A DNA stretch of 64,000 nucleotides from Clitopilus passeckerianus (lineage: Eukaryota; Basidiomycota; Agaricomycetes; Agaricales; Entolomataceae). The number at the start of each line of letters is the position of its first letter. Position 1 is the stretch's first letter. A program made the position numbers and the translations under genes. Where the stretch lies: positions 62,001 to 126,000 of the forward strand of contig CALYLX010000101.1 of assembly GCA_944990035.1 (NCBI GenBank). The letters are read 5' to 3'. The notes beneath the pieces were generated by a model. The model made no database searches. It was not told where the DNA came from and was given only the letters and a program-made list of their open reading frames with translations. Below, one piece after another: positions 11,224-23,569 of this stretch.

Positions 11224-11652
11224 GCCGGCTCGAATGGTGGTAAGATGAGAAGGAGGTGATGAGTGCTGTAGTCAGCAGATTGGTCGCTTTACAGTGATCT
11301 CACACTTCGACTTGCTGTGTATGTAAATCAAAAAGGTTTGGCATCCACTACCGTATAATATCATTTCTCTAGGCTAGAAAGGTCAAAGAAAGGGTAATTC
11401 GACCAAACGGTGTCCAATCTATGTGCAGAGCATGCAAGCCCATTCTCTCCACGAATCGCGACGTCCAGCTCAATCCAGCTCAATCCAGCCAGAATGTGCT
11501 TGAAGCAACCGCCCATATCGCATCCATCCGCTCCAATAAGCCTTGGTTGACCAATGGTAGAATGTTAGCTTCTGGAAGGACATCTTCGTCAAGCATTCCG
11601 TTTGATCCTGGAATCGCGAGGTCATTTGCAGCGAGAATGCCCAGTACATCGC
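11224..11652. other. Intergenic, ULA1 promoter and PSF1 3' flank
   Basis: This 429-bp region separates two genes in tandem on the minus strand. A short direct duplication, CAATCCAGCT-like, is seen near 11469-11485. Nothing else was recognised. Confidence 0.4.
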
Positions 11653-12249
11653 CTAAACCTCCTCCAAGTACCCTTGCACAATCAAATGCTCAATATCCGC
11701 CCTCCTCACCATGAACCTCTGTCCCTTCTCGAAATTGATATTCCCCAACTCCGTCTGTATCCATCCACAATCCTTTACCACCCGAACCAGGACATGCAGG
11801 TCCTTCGGCGGCTGGGTTATGCTTGCCATGATATCCAGCTCATCAGCAAAGTCTGCACGATATTCCATGATCGAGTTGTGATATTCCCTCAGAAAGTCAA
11901 CCTCGTGCGGAGACAATTTGCTTCTGAGGTCTTGATTTGAGAGAAGATGGGGCAGAGCACCACCGACAGCCCAATACATATCGCGAAGGCGATCCGTTCG
12001 GTGGGCATGATATGCAAGTAAGCAGCGCTTGTTCCGGTTAAGCGCAGTCTCAATGACAAGGAGGGCAGGTGGAGGAGATTCTTGGAGTGCGAGGGGTTCT
12101 GCGACTTTCTCGAGATCGCGTTGTTCTCGGATGAGGGAACGGACGAGTGTGTCGTTGTACTTTAGCAAGGTATCGGTCTGCGTGGATCTGCGTGATTCCA
12201 TTATGAGCTGGGTTGCCAGGTCGCCATATTGTCGCGCCTCGACACTCAT
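11653..12249 (-). CDS. PSF1: GINS complex subunit Psf1
   Basis: An intronless frame encodes 198 residues from the ATG at 12249; the upstream in-frame codon at 12279 is GTG and is not used. GINS (Sld5-Psf1-Psf2-Psf3) joins Cdc45 and Mcm2-7 to form the replicative helicase. The N-terminal helical domain shows YGDLATQLIMESRR and, further on, ETALNRNKRCLLAYHAHRTDRLRDMYW, the equivalent of the family's RNKRC.LAY...R...IR.L.W block. The C-terminal B-domain includes PPKDLHVLVRVVKDCG and the closing RRADIEHLIVQGYLEEV, matching the family's LIRQG.L ending. Length equals the eukaryotic family. About 40-50 nt upstream (12291-12300) the minus strand reads GAAACGCGC, resembling G1/S promoter elements; this is suggestive only. 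Confidence 0.94.
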   Translation of the reverse strand: MSVEARQYGDLATQLIMESRRSTQTDTLLKYNDTLVRSLIREQRDLEKVAEPLALQESPPPALLVIETALNRNKRCLLAYHAHRTDRLRDMYWAVGGALPHLLSNQDLRSKLSPHEVDFLREYHNSIMEYRADFADELDIMASITQPPKDLHVLVRVVKDCGWIQTELGNINFEKGQRFMVRRADIEHLIVQGYLEEV

Positions 12250-13019
12250 CGTGGTGGTGGTCGGATATGGGAAGGTCACGTGTGTGACAGGCGCGTTTCA
12301 AGGAACGTGTTCAAAGCGCTTAAATTTGGCTCTTAAATACGTCTGGTAGGAGTCAAGTTCCAAACCATTAGTTCAGGAGGAGAAGACCTTACACTTGCCA
12401 AGAATACTGGTCGTGGTGTTTGTCCCACAGAAAGACAGGGCTTGCTTACCGATTAGTACGGGAGCTGAGCGTGACATTGATCCGTGTCGACACAGCCACC
12501 TTGGACTGCTCTTGTTTCCTCCGTCCATGAGCCCTCCAGGACCAGGTCCTCTCGATCCGCAAAGCACATACGACATACCAGCTACCTGGACGGATATTCA
12601 CAAAATACTACCTATCCTGAACGCAAATCTTAACTCACCAGAAGAGGATACCTGCTACGTAAACACTGAGATAATAATAAGCTTCATTGACATTCCTTCT
12701 ATGCCTGGAAAACGATGCAACACCCGACTGGCAAATGGCCACCACAGGAAATTTTGACCTGAGACGAATGTAGATCAAACGTCTTAACTGTAGTCACTCA
12801 TAGCTCGATGCGAAAACGTGACCAGTCGCGACATCCTCCCATATCACAAAACGCCAAGAAGACGCATTCAGTGGCGGGAAAATGTGACCAAACCCTCCAG
12901 GAGAGTATAAATACCTCCACACCCCGGCTCCCTCCTCTTCCTTTATTCCTTCCACTGTCTTCATTGAGCGAATTTTCTGCCAGTGACCTTTCCAACCCCC
13001 CCCAAAAAAACCAAAACCG
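12250..13019. other. Intergenic, divergent promoter region
   Basis: This lies between PSF1 (-) and the membrane protein gene (+). Apart from the TATA element at 12906 and a C/A-rich stretch just before the ATG at 13020, nothing was recognised. Confidence 0.45.
12906..12913 (+). promoter_or_regulatory. TATA box
   Basis: TATAAATA lies about 110 nt upstream of the ATG at 13020, followed by pyrimidine-rich sequence typical of fungal transcription start regions. Confidence 0.5.
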
Positions 13020-14631
13020 ATGTGTATTCCTTTTTTCGTTGACTTCGAAGATTCCGTGCCGCAGAAGGAGGGAGAGGCACGAAGGTGGGTCATTCAATTC
13101 CTCCTCATTACAATCGCCCTGTCAGCTCTGGCGACGGTGGAATCGTTGACCTTCTCCCAGCTCGTCTTTCAATATGCCTTTGTCGAATGGGTGCAAGTCT
13201 TCGTCTGGCATGTTGGTGGGCTCGCTGTTCTGGTCGTCTTCGCCCGCTTCGTCCTTGCCTTGGTCAGACTTGCCACCTCTGTCGTCCGCGCTTACGCTTG
13301 GATCCCCGCCTCGCTCATTTCCAAATCCTTTGCCACCCTGGCAAGTTCGTTCTGGTTTCTCGATTTCATGCTCTTCAAGTGCTTTGAGGTAATGTATCAT
13401 ACGGCTATATCCTTCCCCGCCTGGGTACATGTGAGTACCACCCTTCGTGAAACGCCCACATATAATAACATCGCCCGATTAGTGTGTACACAAGGCGACC
13501 TTCCTGAACGACCGTGAGTCCGGCATCACCGCGATTGCTAACCTCTTCCAGATTCCATCCTCCCTCGTCGACTCTATCCTCTCCAAACCACCCTCGGATA
13601 ACTACCCCGCCTTTACTCTCAACTGGTTCCCCGTCTTCTTCCTCGTCGAGGGGCTCGCCCGCCTTGTCTCAGATCGCTCTGCTTCTCTCGTGAAGTTGTT
13701 GCTCTCCATCATTTTCAAGGTCGCCGCTGTCCCAGTCTCTGTCGTGGTTATCAAGGTTCTTCGCCTCGCCGCCAGGCTTTCCTGGTGCAAGGTCGCTCAC
13801 TGGCATGCTTGGGTACGTAACATCTCGATCTACTATGCTGCCTTTTCCTAATGATGATCCATTCCCAGGGCGGCCTCGACACCGACTTCATTGACGGTAA
13901 TCTCACTTGGTCCTTTAGTGCTGACAACATTCAGATCTTGATTGTCGAACGTCCTTTCACGCCTGTTACCCCCGTCGTTGAAGTAAGTCCATTCTTCCAT
14001 CATCATCAGGGTCTCTTCTTAGCAATGTGGGCTGTCAGGAACCTGCGGAGGAACGTGGCGTCTATCACGGTCCTTGGAGGAAGGTCACTGTTACTATCGA
14101 ACGTATCATCAAGGATGAGGAGGAGGATGAGTCTATCACTCCAGAGTTTGATGTAATGTCCTTTCTACTCGGTGGTCGTGACCATATACTAACCAACATC
14201 CTAGTCTATCCCTGAAGAAGAGGAAGAACATGTCACACCCGAGCCAGAGGTCGATGCTGTAAGCTCGGTCCTATTAGCACCTCGACCAGTTTATTAACCA
14301 CCTTCCTTCCTAGACTCTGACCGGCATGTTCAAGGAGTCTTGTATCATTGATGATCCTCTCGAGGTAGGATTCCTTTCCTTTCGCTCACTCAGCCAACTC
14401 AACACATTCTTCCAGGATATCCATAAGCTCTTCGACTTTGCTCTCAACTATACCGGTGCTCTTCGTCGATCCTCACGTGTTCCTCTTCTCAAGAAGAAGG
14501 CTGAGGAGAAGAAGAAGGCCGAGGAGATGTCGAAGAAGGCTAGGAAGGAGAAGGTTCTGAAGAAGGTGCGTTACGTTCTCATGTCGTCGTGGCTGACAAG
14601 TGTTCTCTAGACCCGTGGTGTTCGTCTGTAA
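13020..14631 (+). CDS. Orphan multi-pass membrane protein with acidic/lysine-rich tail
   Basis: Eight exons (13020-13430, 13483-13812, 13869-13982, 14039-14152, 14205-14258, 14314-14364, 14416-14565, 14611-14631), all split at codon boundaries, give 414 residues. The first exon carries hydrophobic segments near residues 25-50 (WVIQFLLITIALSALA), 60-85 and 110-137; the second carries at least one more (KLLLSIIFKVAAVPVSVVVI). The rest is soluble: a segment with SFSADNIQILIVERPF, an acidic stretch (IKDEEEDESITPEFD, EEEEEHV) and a final Lys/Glu repeat (KKKAEEKKKAEE). No known family was recognised. The uniform phase-0 small 3' exons suggest stepwise exon gain in an acidic linker. An alternative donor at 13390 would shorten exon 1 without breaking frame. 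Confidence 0.68.
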
Positions 14632-14639
14632 ACTGCAGC

Positions 14640-15115
14640 TGGCCTCATGTTTTTGCGATATATCTTTCCATTATTTCTTCCATTTTCTCTTGCATATTTC
14701 TTTCTGCATATATTTTCTCAATCTTTTCGTATCTCTTTCTCATATTTTTTTTCTATTTTTATTTCTTTATCTCTTTTTCCATATATCTTCTCGATCTTTC
14801 TTTCCTTCTCCCTTTTTCATATATTTCCTTTTCCTTATTTCTTTTTCGTATCTCTTTCCTCTTTCTTTTTCTTTCTTTTTCTTTTTCTTTCTTTTTCTTT
14901 TCCCTCTCGACATATATTTTCTCTCCATCTTCTTCTTTTTCTCTCTCTCTCTTTTCCCTTTCGGCATATTTATCAATTCATTTTTTCTCCTTTCTCTTTC
15001 TCGTCGTTGTATTTCTCCATTTTTCTCTCGCAGATATTTCTTCAACTTTCTCTCTTCTTTCGTCATGTATTCTCTCGGCACTTCTTTTCCCTCCTGCTTC
15101 GTTTCTTGATTATAT
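14640..15115 (+). repeat. Pyrimidine-rich low-complexity tract
   Basis: About 475 bp are overwhelmingly T and C on the plus strand, made of irregular TTTCTT, CTCTTT, CATATTT-type units. The bias removes stop codons and creates long overlapping frames in several phases that encode only Phe/Ser/Leu/Tyr runs. These are not genes. The tract begins right after the stop codon of the membrane protein gene, so its start is probably in that gene's 3' UTR. Confidence 0.75.
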
Positions 15116-15139
15116 GTTGTATTGCCCGGAGATGCCCTG

Positions 15140-15760
15140 CCTATCGACCTCAACCTGGAACCTGGACGACTTCGAAACCACGCCCAACCGCTCACCCTCA
15201 TTTTTCCGACTTAACTTTCGACTCCACCTATCAAACCGCCTTCGACACTGACGACACTACTCACCCTTCCTCTTCGACTATCGACTCTTTATTCGACATT
15301 CTCAATTTACTGGCCACTACTTCCATTTACGACCAACTTTTGACAAGGACGTCTTCACCCCGGACTTCCCTCTTTCTCCACTGGGCCCTCGACTTTCGAC
15401 TTTCGACCTTGCGAAGATTCACTTCACCTCCGACTTTCGACTCTACCCTCCCGATCGGCTTTAACGCCCGCGACCTGTAACTCACACATCGCTTTCTATT
15501 CGACTATCAACTCTTTATCCAACTTTCTCGCTCTCCACGGCCACCATCTCCATTTAATATCGACTCTCGACAAGGACGTCCCCACCCCGGGATTTCCCTC
15601 TACTGACATGGCCTCTCGACATACGATCCGACTCGACGCACGACGCACGACGAATTTTCGCTGATCATTCACATCCTTATCGACTCTCGACTCTCTACCG
15701 ACTCTGAATCTCCAATCTCGACTATCGAAATCTGTACCGACACCGACACTCAGGCAGGCA
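15140..15760 (+). repeat. CGACT-type degenerate simple repeat
   Basis: The tract changes to irregular repeats of CGACTCT, CGACTTT and ATCGACTCTCGAC units, separated by unique pieces. Two larger similar blocks can be seen around 15285-15400 and 15505-15620, both with TCGACT...TTTATCCAAC/ATTCGAC, GGCCAC..C..CCATTTA and ACAAGGACGTC..CACCCCGG, which indicates an internal duplication of roughly 220 bp. Confidence 0.65.
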
Positions 15761-16222
15761 TTGATGATGGGCATTACATACTTAGATATATATTCCTGTC
15801 GTTTGCTCCAATGTACTTTTTGTGGTCGCTCCTATGTACTTCCCCACTCCCGTCCAGTGTTTGGATATACGAGGAGTCTTTACTCCAAGTATCAAGGGCC
15901 TCACATGCCCTTCGGGAGTTCAATTTATCTGGCTAAGACCCAGACTGGTACCTTTGCAGTCGATGACTTTGACGCACGTTTGGTTCTTGAATCTAAGCGG
16001 CGACACAGCCACGTTCCCCTTGCGTTGACTCCATCCACCATTGACTGACTCGAAATTCAAAGGATGTGCTGAATACCTTAAAAGCCCAGCTTACCGCTCG
16101 ACAACCGCAATTGTTTCGAAACAACCTACAATGATCCCTCGAATATCTGCGCCAGCCACCTTGATATTGCTTAAAATCTAAGAAACTTGCACCTCCAAAA
16201 GAACGTCTTACCCCGCACCCAA
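15761..16222. other. Intergenic
   Basis: This is the 5' flank of the gene at 16223. No domain-bearing frame or repeat was seen. Confidence 0.4.
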
Positions 16223-17891
16223 ATGTTCGGCGAAGCAGAATCCGAGAGTCCTCGCGTTCCAAGCCCCTGGGATTCCCTGATATCCACCCCATCTAGTGGC
16301 CCATCTCCACCCTCATCCAGAGAAACCACTCCTCCTCTCGACCCTCAATCATACCCCAACCTCAAGCTCCCCGCCCTCATCCCCCGCCTCGTCCCAGAGA
16401 ACGACGACGGCAACGTCGAATACAAACTCCAACTCCTCGACCCCTCCCCCGCTCGCTTCGCCCGGCTCGTAACGCAGCTCAAATGGCGCCTCCTCGAAGG
16501 CGGCGGACAGGCGTACTACGAGCTCGGCGTTGCTGACTCTGGTGCACTCGTCGGTTTGCCGAGGGTGCAGCTGGAGCAGAGCTTGGAGACGCTGGAGATG
16601 ATGGCTGGGGAGATTGGGGCGAGTGTTATTGTGGTTAAGGAGATTGAGGTTCCTGCGTATATGGCTGATATCGCTGCGTCTGAGACGGAGAGGGAGAGGT
16701 GGAAGGGGAGTGGGAGGCGGAAGAAGAGAGGGAATGGGCATGCTGCTTCAAGTGGTGGAGACAACGAAACAGACTCGTCTACGCTTGCACCTTCTTCATG
16801 GTCGACTACAACCGAGACAGAGACCTCTACCAATACGGACCCTGACGATGCTCTTGATGAGGAGGATGACCTATCCACGACCGTAGTCCTCGAGAAACGA
16901 TCCTTAGCCGTAAACCCCACCACTGGGACCACACGTACCATCCAAATCGACACCACCGACGACATGGACGACCCAGCCAACGTCGCCGACGCCGAAGACG
17001 ACGAGCCCCCACGGTCCAAATCATCTAAATCATCCCTCCCTCCCGTCACCGTGGACTTGGAGATCTCCACAGTGTTCAAGCCGCGTCCTATGCGTGCACG
17101 CATGGTTCACCCACCTGCTAATGGACCCAACGCACCTGGCGGTGGGAAGCAGAAGAGGATGAAGAAGATTAAGCATATTGTTGCTACACATCCACCTGTG
17201 AATGCTGGGCACGAGCATCATGCGCACGTACATGGGCATGGGCATTCTGGTCAGTTATGCTACTCATTTTCATTTTCTTCGCAATAATTTAGCATATAAT
17301 TCCTCAGACCACAACAAAATCCAAACCCGACGCATAGCTCGTGACAGACGACGCGACGAGCGGAGGAGGGCTTTAATCTCCGTGGCCGAAACCGCTGCCG
17401 CTGCAAACGGGACACACGAGGTTACTGTCCCTCAGGCGCCAGTCAGTGTAGAAGAAAACGCAGACGCCGCGCATTTAGTCGAAGATCTTGCCAACCTGCA
17501 TGTTTCTCTCAACACAGAAGCGGTCACTGGGAGTACGCATACGAAAGTGCACACGCAAGAAGCCGAGGATAATTTCGTGCATATATCCACCTCTACTGAT
17601 CCTACTCCGTCCAAGCATGAAGACGGGGAGGTTGAGGACGAGAATGACGACGACGACGTCTTCGCATCCCCCACCACCTCCAAATCCCACTTCGCCACCT
17701 TCTCGCACGGAGTCAAGAAACATGTTGATGGAACTTCAACTCCCAACGGCGAGAATGGGGAAGATGATGATGGGGCGAATGAGAGAGACACGGAGAGGGC
17801 GGGGAACCGGCTCATCGTTGAGGCTTTGGTGGTGAGGAAGATGTCGCTTGATGAGGGGTTCTTGGATTTCGGGGGGTTTGCGATGATTTGA
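16223..17891 (+). CDS. GTPBP1/2-like N-terminal domain protein lacking the GTPase domain
   Basis: Two exons (16223-17249, 17308-17891) give 536 residues. The ATG opening MFGEAESES is preferred; the frame is open upstream only from a TTG. Residues about 55-145 include EYKLQLLDPSPARFARLVTQ, LKWRLLEGGGQAYYELGVAD, SGALVGL, then LEMMAGEIGASVIVVKE. This is the conserved module that precedes the GTPase domain in GTPBP1/GTPBP2 proteins (QxxWRLxEGxGxAxYxIGVxDxG). No P-loop, DxxG or NKxD motif follows. The rest is Ser/Thr/acidic low-complexity sequence with a His-rich patch (HEHHAHVHGHGHS) just before the intron and a basic patch RRIARDRRRDERRRAL right after it. Function is unknown; ribosome-linked roles of GTPBP1/2 cannot be transferred safely. 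Confidence 0.75.
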
Positions 17892-18700
17892 GTGTGGGGT
17901 TTGAAGGACTGTTGTTTTTCTTTTCGTCGCATCTACAAGCCTGCCATTTTGTTCGCATATATCTTTGCTATTTACTTGTTGTACCTGTTCGTGCCCGCAG
18001 CGCCTGCTTGTATATACGCATCATTTTGCTTTATTTCTTCACCAAGCTGTATTCTTTCGAAGACTTTCATGTTGTACCATTTGTCACAATACTATACTCG
18101 TTCTGCAGCGCTATATACGATGAGCCATCGAGTTCAACACTTTTGCATGCGTCCCAGATCCACCTCAGAAATGTACGTTATCAGAGCCTCTCCGCCTATT
18201 TGGCATTTGCACATGTTTGATCATTTTGCCCTGCCTCTTGCCACCATCTCGCTCAGCAAGCTCGTTCTTCATGTAGAATACTCCCAGCTTCAGGCGGTCA
18301 AATGGAGCCTGGGCATTTCTTATTGCCATATTGTAGTCTTTCCTCTCAACGGTAGCCTGCGATAACAGACTCTGTACCACGATTTAATTGGCTGCATCTT
18401 GATGGCTGTGGTTATGTCTCCGACAACTACGGCTCCAAGGGATCTCCTTGATGTCCTCCCTCTGATTCTTGCGTATTGTGTAGTAAGAGCTAAGGGCTAT
18501 GCCAAGGCAGTTGGATTCCCCGAGATTTGACTGGTTGAATCAGAACGAATCATGGTCTATCGAGTCAGATCCGACTTGGGTTGTTTTGGACGATTTATAG
18601 CTGCCAGCGAGTTTGTTACACCCCTTCATTATATCTACACTCTGAGTCAATTGTGCTCCAAACACGCGATCACATCAACAACATCCAAGAAAAAGTCAAA
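17892..18700. other. Intergenic
   Basis: This is the 3' flank of the GTPBP-like gene and the promoter of the ProRS gene. T-rich sequence gives chance open frames. No feature was recognised. Confidence 0.4.
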
Positions 18701-20718
<2,018 letters not shown>

Positions 20719-20970
20719 GCCATATGGTAATCCAATAGAGTATTTCTTCTGTCTATCACTGCGTCGAGTCCAGTTTGTACCCGAGTCTGAGACGTCCAGA
20801 CATCTGTAGCATGAGAACAGAATTTGAACAACTCACGTATATCATTGAATCTGTGCAATTGTCTAGCAAAAAAACAACCATTTGAAATTAGGTTCCCTAA
20901 TTAATACAACTATTACAAGTACGTTCTGGGTATCAATATCCGCCAGCGGCCCCCCTAGCATTAGCGTTCT

Positions 20971-22811
20971 TTACCTCCTAATCTTCGGCGTAATCAGATT
21001 CAACAATCCGAGGTATAACCCCGCCGCAACAGCAGCCAACGCTAGTCCAGGAATCCACTTATCCCTCATCTCCTTCAAATCATACGAAGTATTATCCAAC
21101 ACATTGTACGCTTTCTCTCTCCGCAAGATCCAGCTGCTGTTGCACCAGCATCTGTCGAACAGGTTGCTAAACTGCGCGATGCAGACGAGGACAATGAAGA
21201 GTGCGTTCAGGAGTGCTAAGAGTTTGCCTAGCTTGCGGAGTAGAATGGATAGGTGTCGGAGCCAGATGGAGGAGGTAGTTGGTTTTGCGTCGCTAGGTAG
21301 GTGGGAGGGAGAGGCCAGCTGGGCGAGGATGGTGGAGACGATGAGGAGGATGCAGGATAGAGTTGATGCGCATCCGTAGAGTATCTCTGACATCACACGG
21401 CATCCGATACCTGAAGGAATGTAGAATAAGCATGGGAAGATGCAGTGGAGGAACTGAACGCGTACCATAGGTCATAGTATAATAGTTAACAATAATAGCT
21501 GCCCCCGCCGTCCCCCATTGCAGCAGAAGAGCAAGCAGAGTCGCAAACACAATCCTCCGCCATACGTGTGGCGGCCAGCGCTTCTCACAAATAGTCTCGA
21601 CCTCCTCCTCAATAGACGAAACCGCGGCAACAGCACACGCAAGCTCCTGAAATTGCCCTGAGGGCTCCTGACTCTCCTGACTCGACATCTTCACCCTCCG
21701 GAGTCTCTTGGAGGCCAGATCGTACGCAAGCGCGATAGATTCAATCGAGTCCGCCCATGAGAAACATCGGGCGTAATTGTACAGTGGGGCGGTGCAGTAC
21801 CTGTCACGGCACAACGCCTGATCACGGTTCTCACAACCAGGGAAGAAGATAGCGGGGATCGCACTCGTGGACGTGTCTGCGGAGGCTGGTACGATTTCCC
21901 CCTTGCGTGTGATCATGAAGACCCTTTCGTGTGCGTGGATGAGGGCATTGCGTAATTTGGCCAAGTCGCATTTGGGGCTGAGTTGCAGCCAACCAACGAC
22001 GACTGGTAAGAGCCAGAACCATACGGCTCCGATGCCACGGCCGTGAGATGGGATAGAGCGGGAGACCTCTTCTGAGTTCTGGAAAGAGCCGACAACGGTG
22101 AAGACGTAGGAAATGATGACCCAAACGATGGACATCCCCGCTGCCGTATTCCAGAGGTATCCTTCCCCCATCCTGACGTGGAGATCATTCCACCAGCCTT
22201 CATTCTCCCGCAACATAACAAGGGAAGTGAGGAGTTGCAGGTCCGCCGTGACGATGAAAGGCGCTTGTTGGAGATCCGAAAGCGCAATGACTGCATTCTT
22301 GGTATGGGGGAAATGGAACGAAGCGAAGCGTTTAACGAGCCAACGCTTGTTGAGCACGGTGATGGCCAGGGCATAGGCTGCTAGCATGGGAGACCCAACC
22401 ATCAACGCCATCGAAAGCAGATTCTCGAGCGTGTCATTAGCACCAAACGGGAGTTGGGACAGAAGGGCGAGCCATGGCAGTAGCCAGGAGCTGAATTGGG
22501 TGGAGAATATATCCCAGTTAAAGTTGTCGGGGCCGGAACCGCAAGCCCGGACGCAAACTCGATAGGAGATTGCTGTCGCTTCAGAAACGTCGGACACAGG
22601 GAGTCCTTTGTTGTTCAGCCCAACGTCGGGACCAAATTTGCCTGCTCGGATATCGTCGAGGCATTTGTCGAACTTGGAAGAATTACCAGCATTGCATAGT
22701 TTGGAGAGGCTCAGGAAGCAGCAGATTACTGTTCCATGGGTCAGGTCTCCAATGAATATCGAAATGAAACTGCCACGACTCACGAAGTAGTGTCGTGCGA
22801 ACCAGCACCAT
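20971..22811 (-). CDS. Orphan multi-pass membrane protein with signal peptide
   Basis: Three exons (22784-22811, 21466-22728, 20971-21410) give 576 residues. I chose the start at 22811 because splicing the GTGAGT donor at 22783 to the acceptor before 22728 creates an ideal signal peptide (MVLVRTTLLLICCFLSLS, then KLCNA), whereas reading through gives none. The mature protein starts with a Cys-containing lumenal/extracellular domain (FDKCLDDI ... CVRACG), then about seven to eight hydrophobic segments, including WLLPWLALLSQLPFG, LENLLSMALMVGSPMLAAYAL, MSIVWVIISYVFTVVG, WRRIVFATLLALLLQWGTAG and two near the C-terminus. This layout is familiar from agaric genomes as an unannotated family (Cys-rich ectodomain plus the LPFGA... 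loop). No enzyme motif is visible. The last exon is confirmed by the GIGCR junction and ends in a basic tail. Confidence 0.75.
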
Positions 22812-23569
22812 CCTTTATTTTCCAGTAGCATGAGAGGGAACGCAAGACGAATATGAAGTCTCTATAGAACATGAGGGCTCGCTATATGAGTTCATAGATG
22901 ATTGCCAACTGCTGTGCAAACGTCAGGTACTGACCCTGCCAAAGGCAGCTTCACGAATAACGTACCTTGATCGTCTTCTGTTATCTCGTCAATAACACAC
23001 AGCCTTTCGTGGGACATCTGCCAACTGCAAGGAGTTTCCAGAGCGACCTATTCGTGGTAGTGGCGGAGTAAATATGGATATGTTGAGCCACGGGAGCAAA
23101 CGAAGGACAGGGCGTGGTGGATTCAGGCCGCAGAGTTGGGCATTGTCAGCAGGTAGGGCTATCCTCAATTCTCAGGAGCTTTTGATACACTGTGGAGCGA
23201 TGCAATGGGCTGGGGTGGGTGTCGTGGTCAGAGTCAAGTCCTCGATGTTGTTTGTCAATGTTCGCAACACTTGGGCAAGCTGCATAAAAGTCGTTCAAGG
23301 GCGTCCAACTAATTCCCCTCTCATTCAATGGATTGAAGCAACGTAGAGTGAAATACACATGGAAGCAGTGGCCATCTATACTATCCATATGGATATATAA
23401 GAAAAAGAAATCTTATACGACAATCTCCACGGTGTGAATAAGTACCTAAGTAATAAAATAAGATAAAAATAAAAACACCCCAACGACCGCAGGGGGCCCA
23501 TCTAGATAGTCTACGGGGAGATATTAGCGGTCAGTGGAAGGAGGAACGAGGGGAGCCACTCACCCACGC
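22812..23569. other. Intergenic
   Basis: This separates two minus-strand membrane protein genes. A frame at 23074-23346 (+) has no recognisable content. A/T-rich sequence around 23400-23480 is probably 3' UTR of the downstream gene. Confidence 0.4.

Noticed and set aside
12250..12279. Ten-codon longer Psf1 start
   Set aside because: The first codon would be GTG; the ATG at 12249 fits the family length.
14589..15480. Long overlapping open frames in three phases after the gene at 13020
   Set aside because: They arise from T/C-only composition lacking stop codons and encode only Phe/Ser/Leu/Tyr runs; the real gene ends at 14631.
21293..22831. Read-through start of the membrane protein at 22831
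   Set aside because: It lacks a signal peptide and runs through a clear GTGAGT...CAG intron; the spliced start at 22811 gives a typical signal peptide.
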